Below, piece after piece: positions 35,428 to 44,517 of a DNA stretch of 64,000 nucleotides. A program made the translations under genes and the position numbers. The notes beneath the pieces are model-generated. The model did no database searches and was not told the origin of the DNA. It saw only the letters and a program-made list of their open reading frames with translations. Numbering within the stretch: position 1 is the stretch's first letter; each line of letters opens with the position of its first letter. Source of the stretch: an uncultured Alphaproteobacteria bacterium (lineage in GTDB: Bacteria; Pseudomonadota; Alphaproteobacteria; UBA6615); assembly GCA_943787445.1 (NCBI GenBank), contig CALSML010000026.1:62001-126000 (forward strand), given 5' to 3'.

Positions 35428-36780
35428 CTAGATCGGGATTCGCATGATGACGCGCAAACCGCCCATCGGGGAGTCATCAAGGCTGATCTCGCCGCCATGG
35501 CCATGGACGATATCCTGAGCGATGGAGAGGCCCAGCCCGGTTCCACCCGTTTCGGTGTTGCGGGACTGATCGAGTCTGAAAAATGGACGGAAAACATCCT
35601 CGCGCAATTCCGGAACGATACCTGGGCCATTGTCATCGACGATGATTTCCAGAACCCGTCCATTTCGTGAGGCGGTCAATTCGGTCTGGGTCCCATGGCG
35701 GGCGGCGTTGTCGATAAGATTTGTCAGACATCGGCGCATGGCGTTGCGCGCCAATGGCAGAACCACCTCGTCATCAATATGGAGATTGATCGGAGGACCG
35801 TTACGCGCGGCACCGCGGGCAACCTCCTCCAGCAATTCGCCCGCATTGACCATCTGTCGCTCTTCGGTGCCTTCACCGCGTGCAAAATTGAGGTAGTCCT
35901 CGATCATACTTTCCATTGCCGAGACATCAGAACTGAGTTCCTCGATCTCCGCGTTCTTGTTCAGCATGGCGAGTTGCAGCTTCATCCGCGTGAGGGGGGT
36001 TCGTAGATCGTGGCTGACCCCTGCGAGCATTTCCGTACGCTGCTGAATCTGGCGTTCCAGACGACTGCGCATGGCTAGAAATGCACTCGCTGCCTGACGG
36101 ACTTCAATCGCGCCTGAAGGCTTGAAGTTGGGCGTGTCGCGACCTTTGCCAAAATTGTCGGCCGCGGTTGCCAGTCGCCGGATCGGGCTGACCTGATTGC
36201 GCATGAACAGAGTGGCGACGCCGAACAGGATCAGAGATGTTCCGGTCATCCAGAGAATGAAAATTTTCGTCGTCGAACTGATCAGCCGCTCTTCGTTTGC
36301 GGAAACCCGCAGAACCCCCGATGGAAGTTGAAGATCGATCAGGATGCGGTCTTGAGCGCTGATTGCGTCGATCACCACCGGACGCTGGACGATCCGAGCG
36401 ATCGAGCGGGCCAGTGTGGTCTCCAGATTGCCGGACGGGGTGTAATTCGTGTTCGGCAGAATGGCATCCGGCTCATAGGTGATGATCAGGTCGAGGGTTC
36501 GCCAGGCAAGGTCGTAGACCGCACTTTGATCGCTGTTGATGCCATTGGGGTCTGTCAGCTCCAGAACCATTGCAATGTCGCCGGCGAGCGCATCGGCACG
36601 ATGGCGGCTGACATTCGACCAGTGTCGGTCATAGAAAATGATCCCGCTGACGATCTGGAGCAGTACAAGCGGGGTCACGATGATCAGCAGAGATCGCGCC
36701 AGCAGGCCGCGCGGCAGAATCCGCTTCATGGACAGGCGCAGAGCGCGTGGCACACGCAGAACATCTTCTATGCGGGACAT
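35428..36780 (-). CDS. EnvZ-like sensor histidine kinase
   Basis: 450 residues. Two membrane helices (about residues 22-45, LLARSLLIIVTPLVLLQIVS, and about 170-195, IFILWMTGTSLILFGVATLF) enclose a periplasmic sensor segment. A HAMP domain (RNQVSPIRRLATAADNFGKG) follows, then the H-box GVSHDLRTPLTRMKLQLAML with the phospho-accepting histidine near residue 256, and the ATPase boxes NLIDNAARHG, VDDNGPGIVPELREDVFRPF and GGTGLGLSIAQDIVHGHGGE. The short periplasmic part and the neighbour resemble EnvZ. It autophosphorylates and passes phosphate to the regulator encoded 21 bp upstream. All motifs are intact. Confidence 0.93.
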   Translation of the reverse strand: MSRIEDVLRVPRALRLSMKRILPRGLLARSLLIIVTPLVLLQIVSGIIFYDRHWSNVSRHRADALAGDIAMVLELTDPNGINSDQSAVYDLAWRTLDLIITYEPDAILPNTNYTPSGNLETTLARSIARIVQRPVVIDAISAQDRILIDLQLPSGVLRVSANEERLISSTTKIFILWMTGTSLILFGVATLFMRNQVSPIRRLATAADNFGKGRDTPNFKPSGAIEVRQAASAFLAMRSRLERQIQQRTEMLAGVSHDLRTPLTRMKLQLAMLNKNAEIEELSSDVSAMESMIEDYLNFARGEGTEERQMVNAGELLEEVARGAARNGPPINLHIDDEVVLPLARNAMRRCLTNLIDNAARHGTQTELTASRNGRVLEIIVDDNGPGIVPELREDVFRPFFRLDQSRNTETGGTGLGLSIAQDIVHGHGGEISLDDSPMGGLRVIMRIPI

Positions 36781-36801
36781 GATTCTCTGCGGGTCATGGG
36801 T

Positions 36802-37482
36802 CTAGTCGGGCCATAGGACGTAACCTTTTCCCCGAATGGTCTGCAGGTAGCGCGGGGTTCGCGGGTTGGGCTCGATCTTACGCCGAAGTCGTGTGACCTG
36901 CACATCCACGGCGCGCGCGGTACCGGTGATTTTGCTCTGATCCTTCAGGGCGTCACGGCTGACCGGTTTGCCGGAATTTTGGGCCAGCACCTCGAGTAGT
37001 CGAGCTTCCGCGCCGGTGAGGGGCACCATCCCGTCCGGGCCCCGCAGGAGTTGGCGTTGGGAATCATAGATATGGCTGCCGAACCGAAATTCCGTGATCG
37101 CGCTCTGGGCATCACCAGCCCGGCGCAGAATCGAGCGGATACGGGCTACCAGTTCACGCGGCTCGAAGGGCTTGGTCATATAGTCGTCCGCGCCACGCTC
37201 GAGCCCCTCGATCTTGTCATCCTGTTCCGCCATGGCTGTGAGCATGAGGATAGGGACCGGGTTGGTTTTTCGCAGCCCACTGGTGAGTTCCAGTCCGCTT
37301 TCGTCGGGCATCATCAGGTCGAGAACGAGAAGATCGAATTGGATGCTGGCCAGCTTTTCCCGCGCATCCATGGCACTTTCTGCAGTGGTGACCCGAAACC
37401 CGCTATCGCTCAGAAACTTCTGTAAAAGTTCACGAAGCCTGCGGTCGTCATCCACGACGAGAATGTGCGGGTTTTCATCCAT
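36802..37482 (-). CDS. OmpR-family response regulator
   Basis: 226 residues. The receiver domain starts HILVVDDDRRLRELLQKFLS with the acidic pocket and phospho-acceptor Asp55 in LLVLDLMMPDESG, and the conserved Thr and Lys in LMLTAMAEQDDKIEGL and YMTKPFEPREL. The C-terminal winged helix reads VPLTGAEARLLEVLAQNSGK and ITGTARAVDVQVTRLRRKIE, ending IRGKGYVLWPD. It belongs to the OmpR subgroup, which in this phylum responds to osmotic or acid stress and controls envelope genes. It is the first gene of the regulator-kinase operon. Confidence 0.94.
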   Translation of the reverse strand: MDENPHILVVDDDRRLRELLQKFLSDSGFRVTTAESAMDAREKLASIQFDLLVLDLMMPDESGLELTSGLRKTNPVPILMLTAMAEQDDKIEGLERGADDYMTKPFEPRELVARIRSILRRAGDAQSAITEFRFGSHIYDSQRQLLRGPDGMVPLTGAEARLLEVLAQNSGKPVSRDALKDQSKITGTARAVDVQVTRLRRKIEPNPRTPRYLQTIRGKGYVLWPD

Positions 37483-37559
37483 GATCGGATGAGTATACCG
37501 CGGCCGGCGCCGAACATCGCCCTCGAACCTGCGCTGGCCGAGGCGCGCCGGACGAAACT

Positions 37560-38066
37560 CTAACGACGGTTCTGTGCACGGATGGCTGCTGGCCGGACAC
37601 GGGCCCGGTCTTCGGGTTCGACGATGCCGATGAGAACCCGGCGAAAACCTTCCACTGCTTCGGCACCGGCTTCCCGATAGGCGCGGGCAAACCGTTCCAT
37701 CTGCGTCGAGGTCAGTTCGTGCTCGAGGGCCTTCCCTTTGTCGGACAAGGTCAACTGTTTGCGTCTGCGGTCGGCCGGGTCAGCGCGCTGGCTGATGAAG
37801 TCGGTTTCCAGCAGGTGGCCCAGCACGCGGGACAGGCTCTGCTTGGTGATCCGTAGGATTTCCAGCAATTCGGTCACGGTAATCCCCGGATTGCGGCCGA
37901 CGAAGTAGATCACGCGGTGATGGGCGCGACCCAGATCGTATTTGTCGAGAATGGCGTCCGGCTCACCGGTAAAATCACGATAGGCGTAGAACAGCAATTC
38001 GATACCCTGGCGCAGATCTTCCTCGCGCAATGGGCTAGGATCGATACTCGAATTAAGGTCAACCAT
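37560..38066 (-). CDS. MarR-family transcriptional regulator
   Basis: 168 residues. The winged-helix part reads VIYFVGRNPGITVTELLEIL, RITKQSLSRVLGHLLETDFI and SQRADPADRRRKQLTLSDKG, the classical MarR motif with the wing DPADRRRK. The ends are helical for dimerisation. It is divergent from ilvE and its own start codon lies inside an inverted repeat, which points to autoregulation and control of ilvE or of genes elsewhere. The ligand is unknown. Confidence 0.92.
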   Translation of the reverse strand: MVDLNSSIDPSPLREEDLRQGIELLFYAYRDFTGEPDAILDKYDLGRAHHRVIYFVGRNPGITVTELLEILRITKQSLSRVLGHLLETDFISQRADPADRRRKQLTLSDKGKALEHELTSTQMERFARAYREAGAEAVEGFRRVLIGIVEPEDRARVRPAAIRAQNRR

Positions 38067-38087
38067 ATTGACTTAATTACAGGTCAA
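38053..38087. promoter_or_regulatory. GTCAA inverted-repeat operator between marR-type gene and ilvE
   Basis: GTCAA (38058-38062) and TTGAC (38068-38072) form an inverted repeat with a five-base spacer, bordered by TTAA on both sides (38053-38056 and 38073-38076). A third GTCAA lies at 38083-38087, giving a second inverted pair with the TTGAC. The marR-type ATG (complement of 38064-38066) falls in the first spacer. This is a strong candidate for the MarR protein's own binding site. Confidence 0.6.
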
Positions 38088-38168
38088 TGTTACGTCACGC
38101 AAGCTTGTTGCGGAATTTTAAGTCTCCGGACAGGCTTAAAACGTTCGAATGTGTCAAGGAATAGAAAG

Positions 38169-39068
38169 ATGCAAGAAGTCCCATATGACGACCGCGACGG
38201 TGTGATCTGGATGGATGGGGCATTTGTGCCCTGGCGAGATGCCAAAGTGCATTACCTGAGCCATGCGCTGCACTATGCATCCTGCGTCTTTGAAGGCATG
38301 CGCGCCTATAACGGGCAGATTTTCGAACTCACCGCACACAATCAGCGTTTGCATGATTCTGCGGCCATGCTGGGCTTCGAAGTGCCGTACTCGGTGGCCG
38401 ATCTTGATGCGGTCAGCCGTGAGGCCCTTGAGAAAGCCGGCTTTGAAGATGCCTATATCCGTCCGGCCGCATGGCGTGGTCCGGAGCAGATGGGCGTTTC
38501 AGCACAGAACTGCAAAATTCATATGGGCATCGCCGTGTGGCAGTGGCCGTCCTACTTCACGCCGGAGGCGCGCATGAAAGGGATCAAGATCGACTGGGCC
38601 ATCTACAACCGCCCGGACCCGAAGACCCAGCCGGTGCATGCGAAAGCAGCGGGTCTGTACATGATCTGCACCCTGTCCAAGCACGCCGCGGAGGCAAAAG
38701 GGTATTCTGATGCCTTGATGCTCGACTGGCGCGGACAGCTCGCAGAGACCACGGGCGCCAACATGTTCCTGGTGATTGATGGCAAGATTCACACGCCGAC
38801 GGCGGACTGTTTCCTCAACGGCATCACGCGGCAGACCGTGATCAAACTCGCCAAGGCCCGCGGCTATGAAGTCATTGAACGGGCGATCATGCCGGCGGAA
38901 CTCAATGATGCATCCGAAATGTTCGTGACGGGCACGGCTGCCGAGGTCACCCCGATTGCGCAGATCGCTGACGATCACACCTTCGAGGTTGGCGAGATCA
39001 CCCGCAATCTGATGCAGGATTACGACGATCTGGTGAACGGACGGGCCGAATCGGTCGCTGCGGAGTAA
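38169..39068 (+). CDS. ilvE: Branched-chain amino acid aminotransferase
   Basis: 299 residues from ATG 38169; the open frame starts far upstream at 37917 but that region is the regulator gene on the other strand. This is a fold-type IV PLP enzyme: the Schiff-base lysine is Lys159 in HAKAAGLYM, and FEGMRAYNG, LAETTGANMFLVIDGKIHTP and FLNGITRQTVIKLAKARGYE are the phosphate-cup and substrate motifs of the long-form (about 295-310 residue) IlvE. It converts leucine, isoleucine and valine to 2-keto acids and back. It is divergent from the MarR-family gene. Confidence 0.93.
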   Translation: MQEVPYDDRDGVIWMDGAFVPWRDAKVHYLSHALHYASCVFEGMRAYNGQIFELTAHNQRLHDSAAMLGFEVPYSVADLDAVSREALEKAGFEDAYIRPAAWRGPEQMGVSAQNCKIHMGIAVWQWPSYFTPEARMKGIKIDWAIYNRPDPKTQPVHAKAAGLYMICTLSKHAAEAKGYSDALMLDWRGQLAETTGANMFLVIDGKIHTPTADCFLNGITRQTVIKLAKARGYEVIERAIMPAELNDASEMFVTGTAAEVTPIAQIADDHTFEVGEITRNLMQDYDDLVNGRAESVAAE

Positions 39069-39080
39069 CGCGATCGAATA

Positions 39081-39560
39081 TCAGGACGTTGTGTCCGGCT
39101 TGTCTGTCCAGCGTGACTTGGCGCGGTCATCTGAATCCCGGGCCTCGACCCAGACACTCCCTGTGTCCGTGTCTTCCAATTTCCAGAACGGTGCATCCGT
39201 TTTCAGCCAGTCCATCAGGAACTGGCAGGCATCGAAGGCGGCCTGTCGGTGTGCGGATGCGCAGGCAACAAATACGATCTGATCGCCGGGTGACAGGCTT
39301 CCGTATCGGTGGATGATCAGGCTCGCGGCCAGGGGCCAGCGGGTGTTTGCCTCGGCCTCGATCTCGGCCAGTTTCTTTTCGGTCATGCCCGGATAGTGTT
39401 CCAGGGTCATGGTCTTGATGTTGTGGTCCGTGCCATCGATGGGGGCCATGTCGCGGACCAGACCGGTGAAACTCGCCACACCGCCGATGGAGATGTCGCC
39501 GCCGGTGAGAGCGGCCAGTTCGGCACCGATGTCGAAATCCTCTTCCTGAACCCGGATCAT
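39081..39560 (-). CDS. moaE: Molybdopterin synthase catalytic subunit
   Basis: 159 residues. SIGGVASFTGLVRD and LEHYPGMTEKKLAEIEAEAN contain the active-site lysine pair, and IIHRYGSLSPGDQIVFVACA and SAHRQAAFDACQFLMDWLKT with APFWKLE complete the MoaE pattern. It works with MoaD to add dithiolene sulfurs to cyclic pyranopterin monophosphate. It lies eight bases downstream of moaD, within a minus-strand operon shared with moeA, mobB, pgsA and uvrC. It converges on ilvE with a gap of 12 bp. Confidence 0.94.
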   Translation of the reverse strand: MIRVQEEDFDIGAELAALTGGDISIGGVASFTGLVRDMAPIDGTDHNIKTMTLEHYPGMTEKKLAEIEAEANTRWPLAASLIIHRYGSLSPGDQIVFVACASAHRQAAFDACQFLMDWLKTDAPFWKLEDTDTGSVWVEARDSDDRAKSRWTDKPDTTS

Positions 39561-39568
39561 TGGTGCCC

Positions 39569-39820
39569 TCAGCCGCCGGTCACGGGCGGGAAAAAGGCGA
39601 TCTCGTCGTCATCCGAGACAGCGTGATCAAACGGCACGTATTCCTGATTCACCGCGGCGCGGATAACTTCACGTTTGGCGAAGGCCTTTGCGTAGCCATC
39701 GTCCCGGGCGATCAGCCAGTCGACCAGTCCGTCAACGGTGTTCACCGAATTCGGCAGTTCAATGTTTTCGTGGGAGACACCGATACGCTGCCGCATCCAA
39801 GCAAAATAGAGAATTTTCAT
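39569..39820 (-). CDS. moaD: Molybdopterin synthase sulfur carrier subunit
   Basis: 83 residues of the ubiquitin-like fold: MKILYFAWMRQRIGVSHENI at the start and FFPPVTGG at the end, with the C-terminal Gly-Gly that is thiocarboxylated for sulfur transfer. It overlaps the moeA stop by four bases (ATGA-type coupling) and is followed by moaE. Length and the GG end make the assignment secure despite low internal conservation. Confidence 0.92.
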   Translation of the reverse strand: MKILYFAWMRQRIGVSHENIELPNSVNTVDGLVDWLIARDDGYAKAFAKREVIRAAVNQEYVPFDHAVSDDDEIAFFPPVTGG

Positions 39821-41098
39821 CGGGCCACTTCCGTGAAAGGCAGAAAGGATACCATTGTTCCCTCGGAGAGTTGGGTCATCTCTTCGGGCAATTCAACCAG
39901 CCCGTCCGACCCGACCAGGGATGAGAGGACACCGGCGCCGCTGCGCGGGTATTTGCGGGCGACCGGAATGCCGTTTTCACCATCCTCGAGATGGACCCGG
40001 ACATATTCCCGCCGCCGGGCTTTCTTGCTGTGGGTGAAACCGGCCCGGACAGGATAAAGGCGGGGGCGCAATCGGTTTGCACCGGACAGCTTCAGCAGGG
40101 CGGGACGCGCCATGCAGAGGAATGTCACCATCATCGCTGCGGGGTTTCCGGGCAGGCCGATAAAGGGTGTCCCGTCGATCTGGCCGAACGCAATCGGACG
40201 CCCCGGTTTGATCGCAACCTTCCAGAAATGAAGCGCGCCATGTGCACGCAGTGTTGCGGCCAGATGATCTTCCTCACCAACGGACATGCCGGCGGTGGAG
40301 ATGATGGCATCGCATTCCCGGGCGGCTGCTTGCAGGGTTTCTGCGATGTGAAAAGCATCGTCCGGCACAATTCCGAAATCGCGAACCCTACAGCCAAGGT
40401 CGGAAATGGCTGCAATCAGTGCATGCCGATTGGCATCGTAGATGCCACCTTCCGGAACGGTCTGTCCGGGATCGACCACTTCATTGCCCGTCGACATGAT
40501 GCCGACTCTCAAAGGTTGAAAGACGGTGAGCTCGGATACGCCCAGTGACGCCGCAAGCCCGATATCCTGAGGGCGCAGCCGATCACCGCTGAGCAGAACA
40601 GTGTCTCCGATCGAGACGTCTTCGCCCTTCGAGCGTCGGTTCGCACCACGGGTGATCCCCGGGGGAAGGATGACGAACTCGGTTTCACCGATAGTCTCCG
40701 TACGGCAGTCTTCCTGCATGAACACCGTGTCGGGCCCGCTGGTCCCGCCAGGAAGGGGCGCTCCCGTGAATATGCGGAGCGCGGTATTTTCCTGTTGCGC
40801 ACGTTCCGGTTTCTGTCCGGCTGCCATGCGTCCGACAACCGGAATCCGGGTTTCCCCGTTGGGTTCGAGGTCATCGAAAAAGATCGCATAGCCGTCGACG
40901 GCCGAGTTGTCGTGTGGCGGCACATCGCGTGCGGCTGTGATGATCGCGCGGCCAGAAACCGGCCGGCGCAGGCCGATCAGCGGAAGTGTCTCGGTCGCGA
41001 CCACGACTGACAAGCCGGGTTTCCAGCATGTCGCGCGCCGCATCCGCCGCCATCAGGCCCTCGCCGGGAACGAAGCAGTCGTCGGAGAGTTGCGCCAT
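39817..41098 (-). CDS. moeA: Molybdopterin molybdenumtransferase MoeA (one frameshift)
   Basis: Joined length about 427 residues. The true start is MAQLSDDCFVPGEGLMAADA at 41098; after a shift near 41015 it continues LSVVVATETLPLIGLRRPVS, PPHDNSAVDGYAIFFDDL, IFTGAPLPGGTSGPDTVFMQ, VGIMSTGNEVVDPGQTVPEG, IISTAGMSVGEEDHL and GLPGNPAAMMVTF. These are the standard MoeA domains. It inserts molybdate into molybdopterin-AMP. The downstream moaD overlaps by four bases. An ATG at 41043 in the second frame would miss the first about 18 residues. Confidence 0.9.
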
Positions 41099-41101
41099 GC
41101 C

Positions 41102-41643
41102 TCAGGCGCTCTTCCCGCTGCACGTCTCGATGGTAGGGAAGTGACCAGTGCTGCGCGATGAAGTCTAGCGATGCCCGCGATGTTCGTTGACGTCGAGCCG
41201 GATGGTGTCCCGGTTTCAGTTGCTCGAGCGCGACATCGCTCGCCACCGCCATCAACGCTGTCGGAGTTGTATAGGCAATCGGGCGGATCGTCGAGACCAT
41301 CCCGATAGACCTCGATCTTTTCGTGGCTGGCATTCTTGAAGCCTTCGACCAGGACGAGATCGACCGGGCTAATATGGCTGAGAAGTTCGTCCAGCTCCGG
41401 TTCTTTCGATCCGCGCAGTTCGTGCATGAGGACCCAGCGTTTGCTCGATCCCACCATGACCTCTGCCGCACCGGCCTCGCGGTGGTGCCAAGAATCCTTG
41501 CCCGGCGTGTCGACGTCAAATTCGTGATGAGCGTGCTTGACGGTTGAAACCCGATAGCCTCGCGCTGTCAACTCTCGCACAAGGGCCACGACGAGTGTGG
41601 TCTTGCCGCTGTTGTGCCAGCCGACAATGCCCGCCACCTTCAT
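41102..41643 (-). CDS. mobB: Molybdopterin-guanine dinucleotide biosynthesis protein MobB (frameshifts near the C-terminus)
   Basis: From MKVAGIVGWHNSGKTTLVVA (P-loop HNSGKTT) the frame runs through VSTVKHAHHEFDVDTPGKDS, WHHREAGAAEVMVGSSKRWV and LVLVEGFKNASHEKIEVYRD intact. After that at least two shifts (near 41290 and 41180) are needed to read IAYTTPTALMAVASDVALEQ and the end, with TGA at 41102-41104 four bases before the moeA start. Joined length is about 180 residues. MobB is a GTP-binding adaptor that helps MobA form the guanine dinucleotide cofactor, which implies MGD-type molybdoenzymes elsewhere in the genome. An upstream ATG at 41679 overlaps pgsA and is less likely. Confidence 0.85.
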
Positions 41644-41644
41644 C

Positions 41645-42202
41645 TCAGGAATCCTGAGTCTGCTGTCGGATACGGTCAAGGGCCGATGTCACATAGTCAT
41701 ACCCGGTGATCAGGGTAAGAATGGTCGCCAGCCACCAGATCGCGGACGTTGCGACAGCCTGTCCAGTGATCGCAAGCTCGGGAAGAACGAACAGGGCCAC
41801 CGCCACGAGCTGGACCGTGGTTTTCCATTTGGCGAGATTGGTCACCGGCAAGGGCAGGTTTCGCTGGGCCAGAAATTCCCGCAGCCCTGAGACGAGAAAT
41901 TCCCGGCTGATGATAAGAACGGCGGCGGCCACATCCCAGCGGGCAATGTCTCCGATGCCCACAAGCGTGAGGATCAGGGCGGCCACCAGAACCTTGTCGG
42001 CGATCGGGTCGAGCAAGGCGCCCAGCTCGCTTTGCTGATTGAGCTTCCGGGCGAGGTATCCGTCGAGATAGTCCGTGAAGGCCAGCAGGGTGAACAGAAC
42101 GAAGGCCCACCAGCGTGTTTGCGCCGTGTCGAGAAACAGCAGCACGATCAGCACGGGCGTCAAGGCGATACGCGAGAGAGTGAGGGCGTTGGGAATGTTC
42201 AT
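41645..42202 (-). CDS. pgsA: CDP-diacylglycerol-glycerol-3-phosphate 3-phosphatidyltransferase
   Basis: 185 residues with about five membrane helices. The CDP-alcohol phosphotransferase signature is complete: DYLDGYLARKLNQQSELGAL followed by LDPIADK, matching D-x2-DG-x2-AR-x8-G-x3-D-x3-D. It makes phosphatidylglycerol phosphate, the first committed step to phosphatidylglycerol and cardiolipin. It is one base from the mobB start and 11 bp downstream of uvrC; the uvrC-pgsA-moa linkage is common in alphaproteobacteria. Confidence 0.94.
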   Translation of the reverse strand: MNIPNALTLSRIALTPVLIVLLFLDTAQTRWWAFVLFTLLAFTDYLDGYLARKLNQQSELGALLDPIADKVLVAALILTLVGIGDIARWDVAAAVLIISREFLVSGLREFLAQRNLPLPVTNLAKWKTTVQLVAVALFVLPELAITGQAVATSAIWWLATILTLITGYDYVTSALDRIRQQTQDS

Positions 42203-42213
42203 CGGGTCACACC

Positions 42214-44232
42214 TTAGCTGGCGGTGTGGAAGAAGTCATAGATACGACGTGCCACAGTATTGCTGATGCCATCCACCTTTTCGAGATCCTGCAGGCCGGC
42301 ATTGGAGACGGAGCGCGCCGAGCCGAAATGGTTGAGTAGGGCGCGCTTGCGGCGGGCGCCAATGCCGGGGATTTCATCGAGCGGGTTCTGTGCGATGGCC
42401 CGGGAACGCTTTTGTCGATGTCCGCCGATCACGAAACGATGGGATTCGTCGCGCAGCCGTTGCAGGTAGTAGAGCACCGGATTACGGGGCGGCAGTTGAA
42501 ACCCGTCGGGGTCGCCATCGGGGGTGAAGAAATGTTCTCGCCCGGCATTCCGGTCGGGGCCCTTGGCAATGCCGACAACCGGGACATCGTCGATTCCCAG
42601 TTCGGACAGGGCATTGAGCGCTGATGAAAGCTGGCCCTTGCCGCCATCGATCAGAATCAGGTCCGGCCATTGTCCCTTGTTGCGCTCCGGGTCGTCCTTC
42701 AACGCGCGCGAGAATCGCCGTGTGAGGACTTCCTCCATCATCGCAAAGTCATCACCCGGGCTGTAACCGGTGTTTTCCTCTGTGGCTGCGCCCCGTATGT
42801 TGAAGCGTCGATAGGCCTGTTTGATGAAACCGTCCGGTCCTGCAACGATCATGGCACCAGTGGCATGAGCACCCTGAACGTGGGAGTTGTCATAGACCTC
42901 GATGCGTTCGGGTGCGGCGTCGAGCCCGAACAGTTCCCCGACCTGCGCGAGCAGATCGCGGTTGGTCGCGCTTTCGGCCATCCGCCGCTCCAGCGCGTCG
43001 CGCGCATTGGTGCGGGCATGGTCGACGAGTTTGCGTTTGGCCCCGCGCTGGGGGACCGAGATTCGCACCTTGCGTTCCGTGCGCACGCTCAGCGCTTCGG
43101 CAATCAGATTGATCTCGGCGGGCCGGTGACTGAGCAGGATGTCGTGGGGGGCTGGCTTGTTTTCGTAGAACTGTCCGAGAAACGCGGCGAGGACTTCGGG
43201 AATGTCTTCCGTTTTGTCATGGCGGGGAAAATACGCCCGGTTGCCGTTGTTCCGACCTGCCCGGAAGAAGAAGACCTGGATGCAGATACGTCCCCCATCT
43301 TCTTCGGCGGCGACGATGTCGGCGTCACGGAGATCGAGATTCTCGATATTTATGTCCTGGTGGGACTGGATCTGGGTCATCGCCCGGATTCGGTCCCGAT
43401 AAAGCGCGGCGGCCTCGAATTCCGTCCGGTCCGATGCGGCCTGCATCTCCGCGGCCAGTTCCTCCTGAATTTCCCGGGACCGTCCGGTCAGGAAAGCGCG
43501 CGCCTGATCGATCAGGACACCGTAATCGGCCTCGGAGACATTGCCGACACAGGGGGCGGCGCAGCGTTTGAGTTGGTATTTGAGGCAGGGCCGGGAGCGG
43601 CCGGAAAAGACCGCATCGGAACAGCTGCGGAGCAGAAACGCCCGTTCAAGGGCATTGAGCGTGCGGTTGACCGAGCCGGCGGAAGCGAAGGGACCGAAAT
43701 ATTCGCCGGGCAGCGTGCGGGCGCCACGGTATTTCACAACGCCGGGCCAGTCGGCCGGGTCGGGTCCGTTGCGGCTCTGGCGCTTTGTCTTCAACTCTTC
43801 CCGGACCTGCCGAACGTCCGGGGCGGCGCCGGTCTTGCTGGTCTGTCGCCCCAGATTCCGGGTCAGCAGGATATAGGGGAAGCTCTTGTCGTCGCGCAGC
43901 AACACATTGTAACGCGGCGCCAGCCGCTTGATCACATTGGACTCGAGCAGAAGCGCTTCAGCCTCGGTGTGGGTCGTGATGATTTCCAGCTCTTCGGTCT
44001 CGGCGACCATTCGCTGCAGTCTGTAGGGCAGGCGGGTCAACTGGGTGTAGTTGGTGACCCGGCGTTTCAGGTTTCGCGCTTTGCCCACATAGAGCGCATC
44101 GCCGGCAGCGTTGAGCATCCGATAGACCCCGGGGCCCTCGGGCAGGGTGCGCAGCCGACCGCGGATCACGTCCAGACCGTTTCCCGGTGTGGTTGGATTC
44201 GTCTTGGATTCGGGTGTGGCAGCGTCAGTCAT
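42214..44232 (-). CDS. uvrC: Excinuclease ABC subunit C
   Basis: 672 residues from MTDAATPESKTNPTTPGNGL; an in-frame ATG 31 codons upstream (44325) adds unconserved sequence. The GIY-YIG nuclease begins LPEGPGVYRMLNAAGDALYV, GKARNLKRRVTNY, the four-cysteine region includes CLKYQLKRCAAPCVG, UvrB-binding motif DFEAAALYRDRIRAM-like (here EFEAAALYRDRIRAMTQIQ) is present, and the RNase H-like domain has EVYDNSHVQGAHATGAMIV and the helix-hairpin-helix end LDEIPGIGARRKRALLNHFG. It makes the dual incision in nucleotide-excision repair. The gene is intact over 2 kb, in contrast to nearby broken genes. Confidence 0.95.
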   Translation of the reverse strand: MTDAATPESKTNPTTPGNGLDVIRGRLRTLPEGPGVYRMLNAAGDALYVGKARNLKRRVTNYTQLTRLPYRLQRMVAETEELEIITTHTEAEALLLESNVIKRLAPRYNVLLRDDKSFPYILLTRNLGRQTSKTGAAPDVRQVREELKTKRQSRNGPDPADWPGVVKYRGARTLPGEYFGPFASAGSVNRTLNALERAFLLRSCSDAVFSGRSRPCLKYQLKRCAAPCVGNVSEADYGVLIDQARAFLTGRSREIQEELAAEMQAASDRTEFEAAALYRDRIRAMTQIQSHQDINIENLDLRDADIVAAEEDGGRICIQVFFFRAGRNNGNRAYFPRHDKTEDIPEVLAAFLGQFYENKPAPHDILLSHRPAEINLIAEALSVRTERKVRISVPQRGAKRKLVDHARTNARDALERRMAESATNRDLLAQVGELFGLDAAPERIEVYDNSHVQGAHATGAMIVAGPDGFIKQAYRRFNIRGAATEENTGYSPGDDFAMMEEVLTRRFSRALKDDPERNKGQWPDLILIDGGKGQLSSALNALSELGIDDVPVVGIAKGPDRNAGREHFFTPDGDPDGFQLPPRNPVLYYLQRLRDESHRFVIGGHRQKRSRAIAQNPLDEIPGIGARRKRALLNHFGSARSVSNAGLQDLEKVDGISNTVARRIYDFFHTAS

Positions 44233-44517
44233 CAGGCCTGATAAATACCCGTCTCCGGGGTGCGATAACAACCGACGAATCTGTGTTCGGGGTTTTCCCC
44301 CATTCGCGTGGATAAGTCTGTGCAAGCTTTGCCTGCGACCGGGCGCGCGCCACGGAAAACATTACAAGTTTATCTCATTGCCTAAAAAACAGGCAGTGGA
44401 ACGAACAGCTGAAACGACTTCCGCGAATTGGTCAGGCGGCCTTTTTGCGGCCGGGCGTTCTCAGAAATTCAACTCTGTATATCAAACATTTCCGGGATTT
44501 TTCGTTGTGCGCGGGAT

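Noticed and set aside
42670..44241. 523-codon plus-strand open frame opposite uvrC
   Set aside because: It is the antisense shadow of an intact uvrC; composition is arginine- and glycine-rich without motifs.
44233..44517. Possible small RNA or tracr-like element between uvrC and the antiporter gene
   Set aside because: Only a five-base hairpin (TGCCT/AGGCA) and a short T run are visible; no repeat array or conserved RNA pattern.
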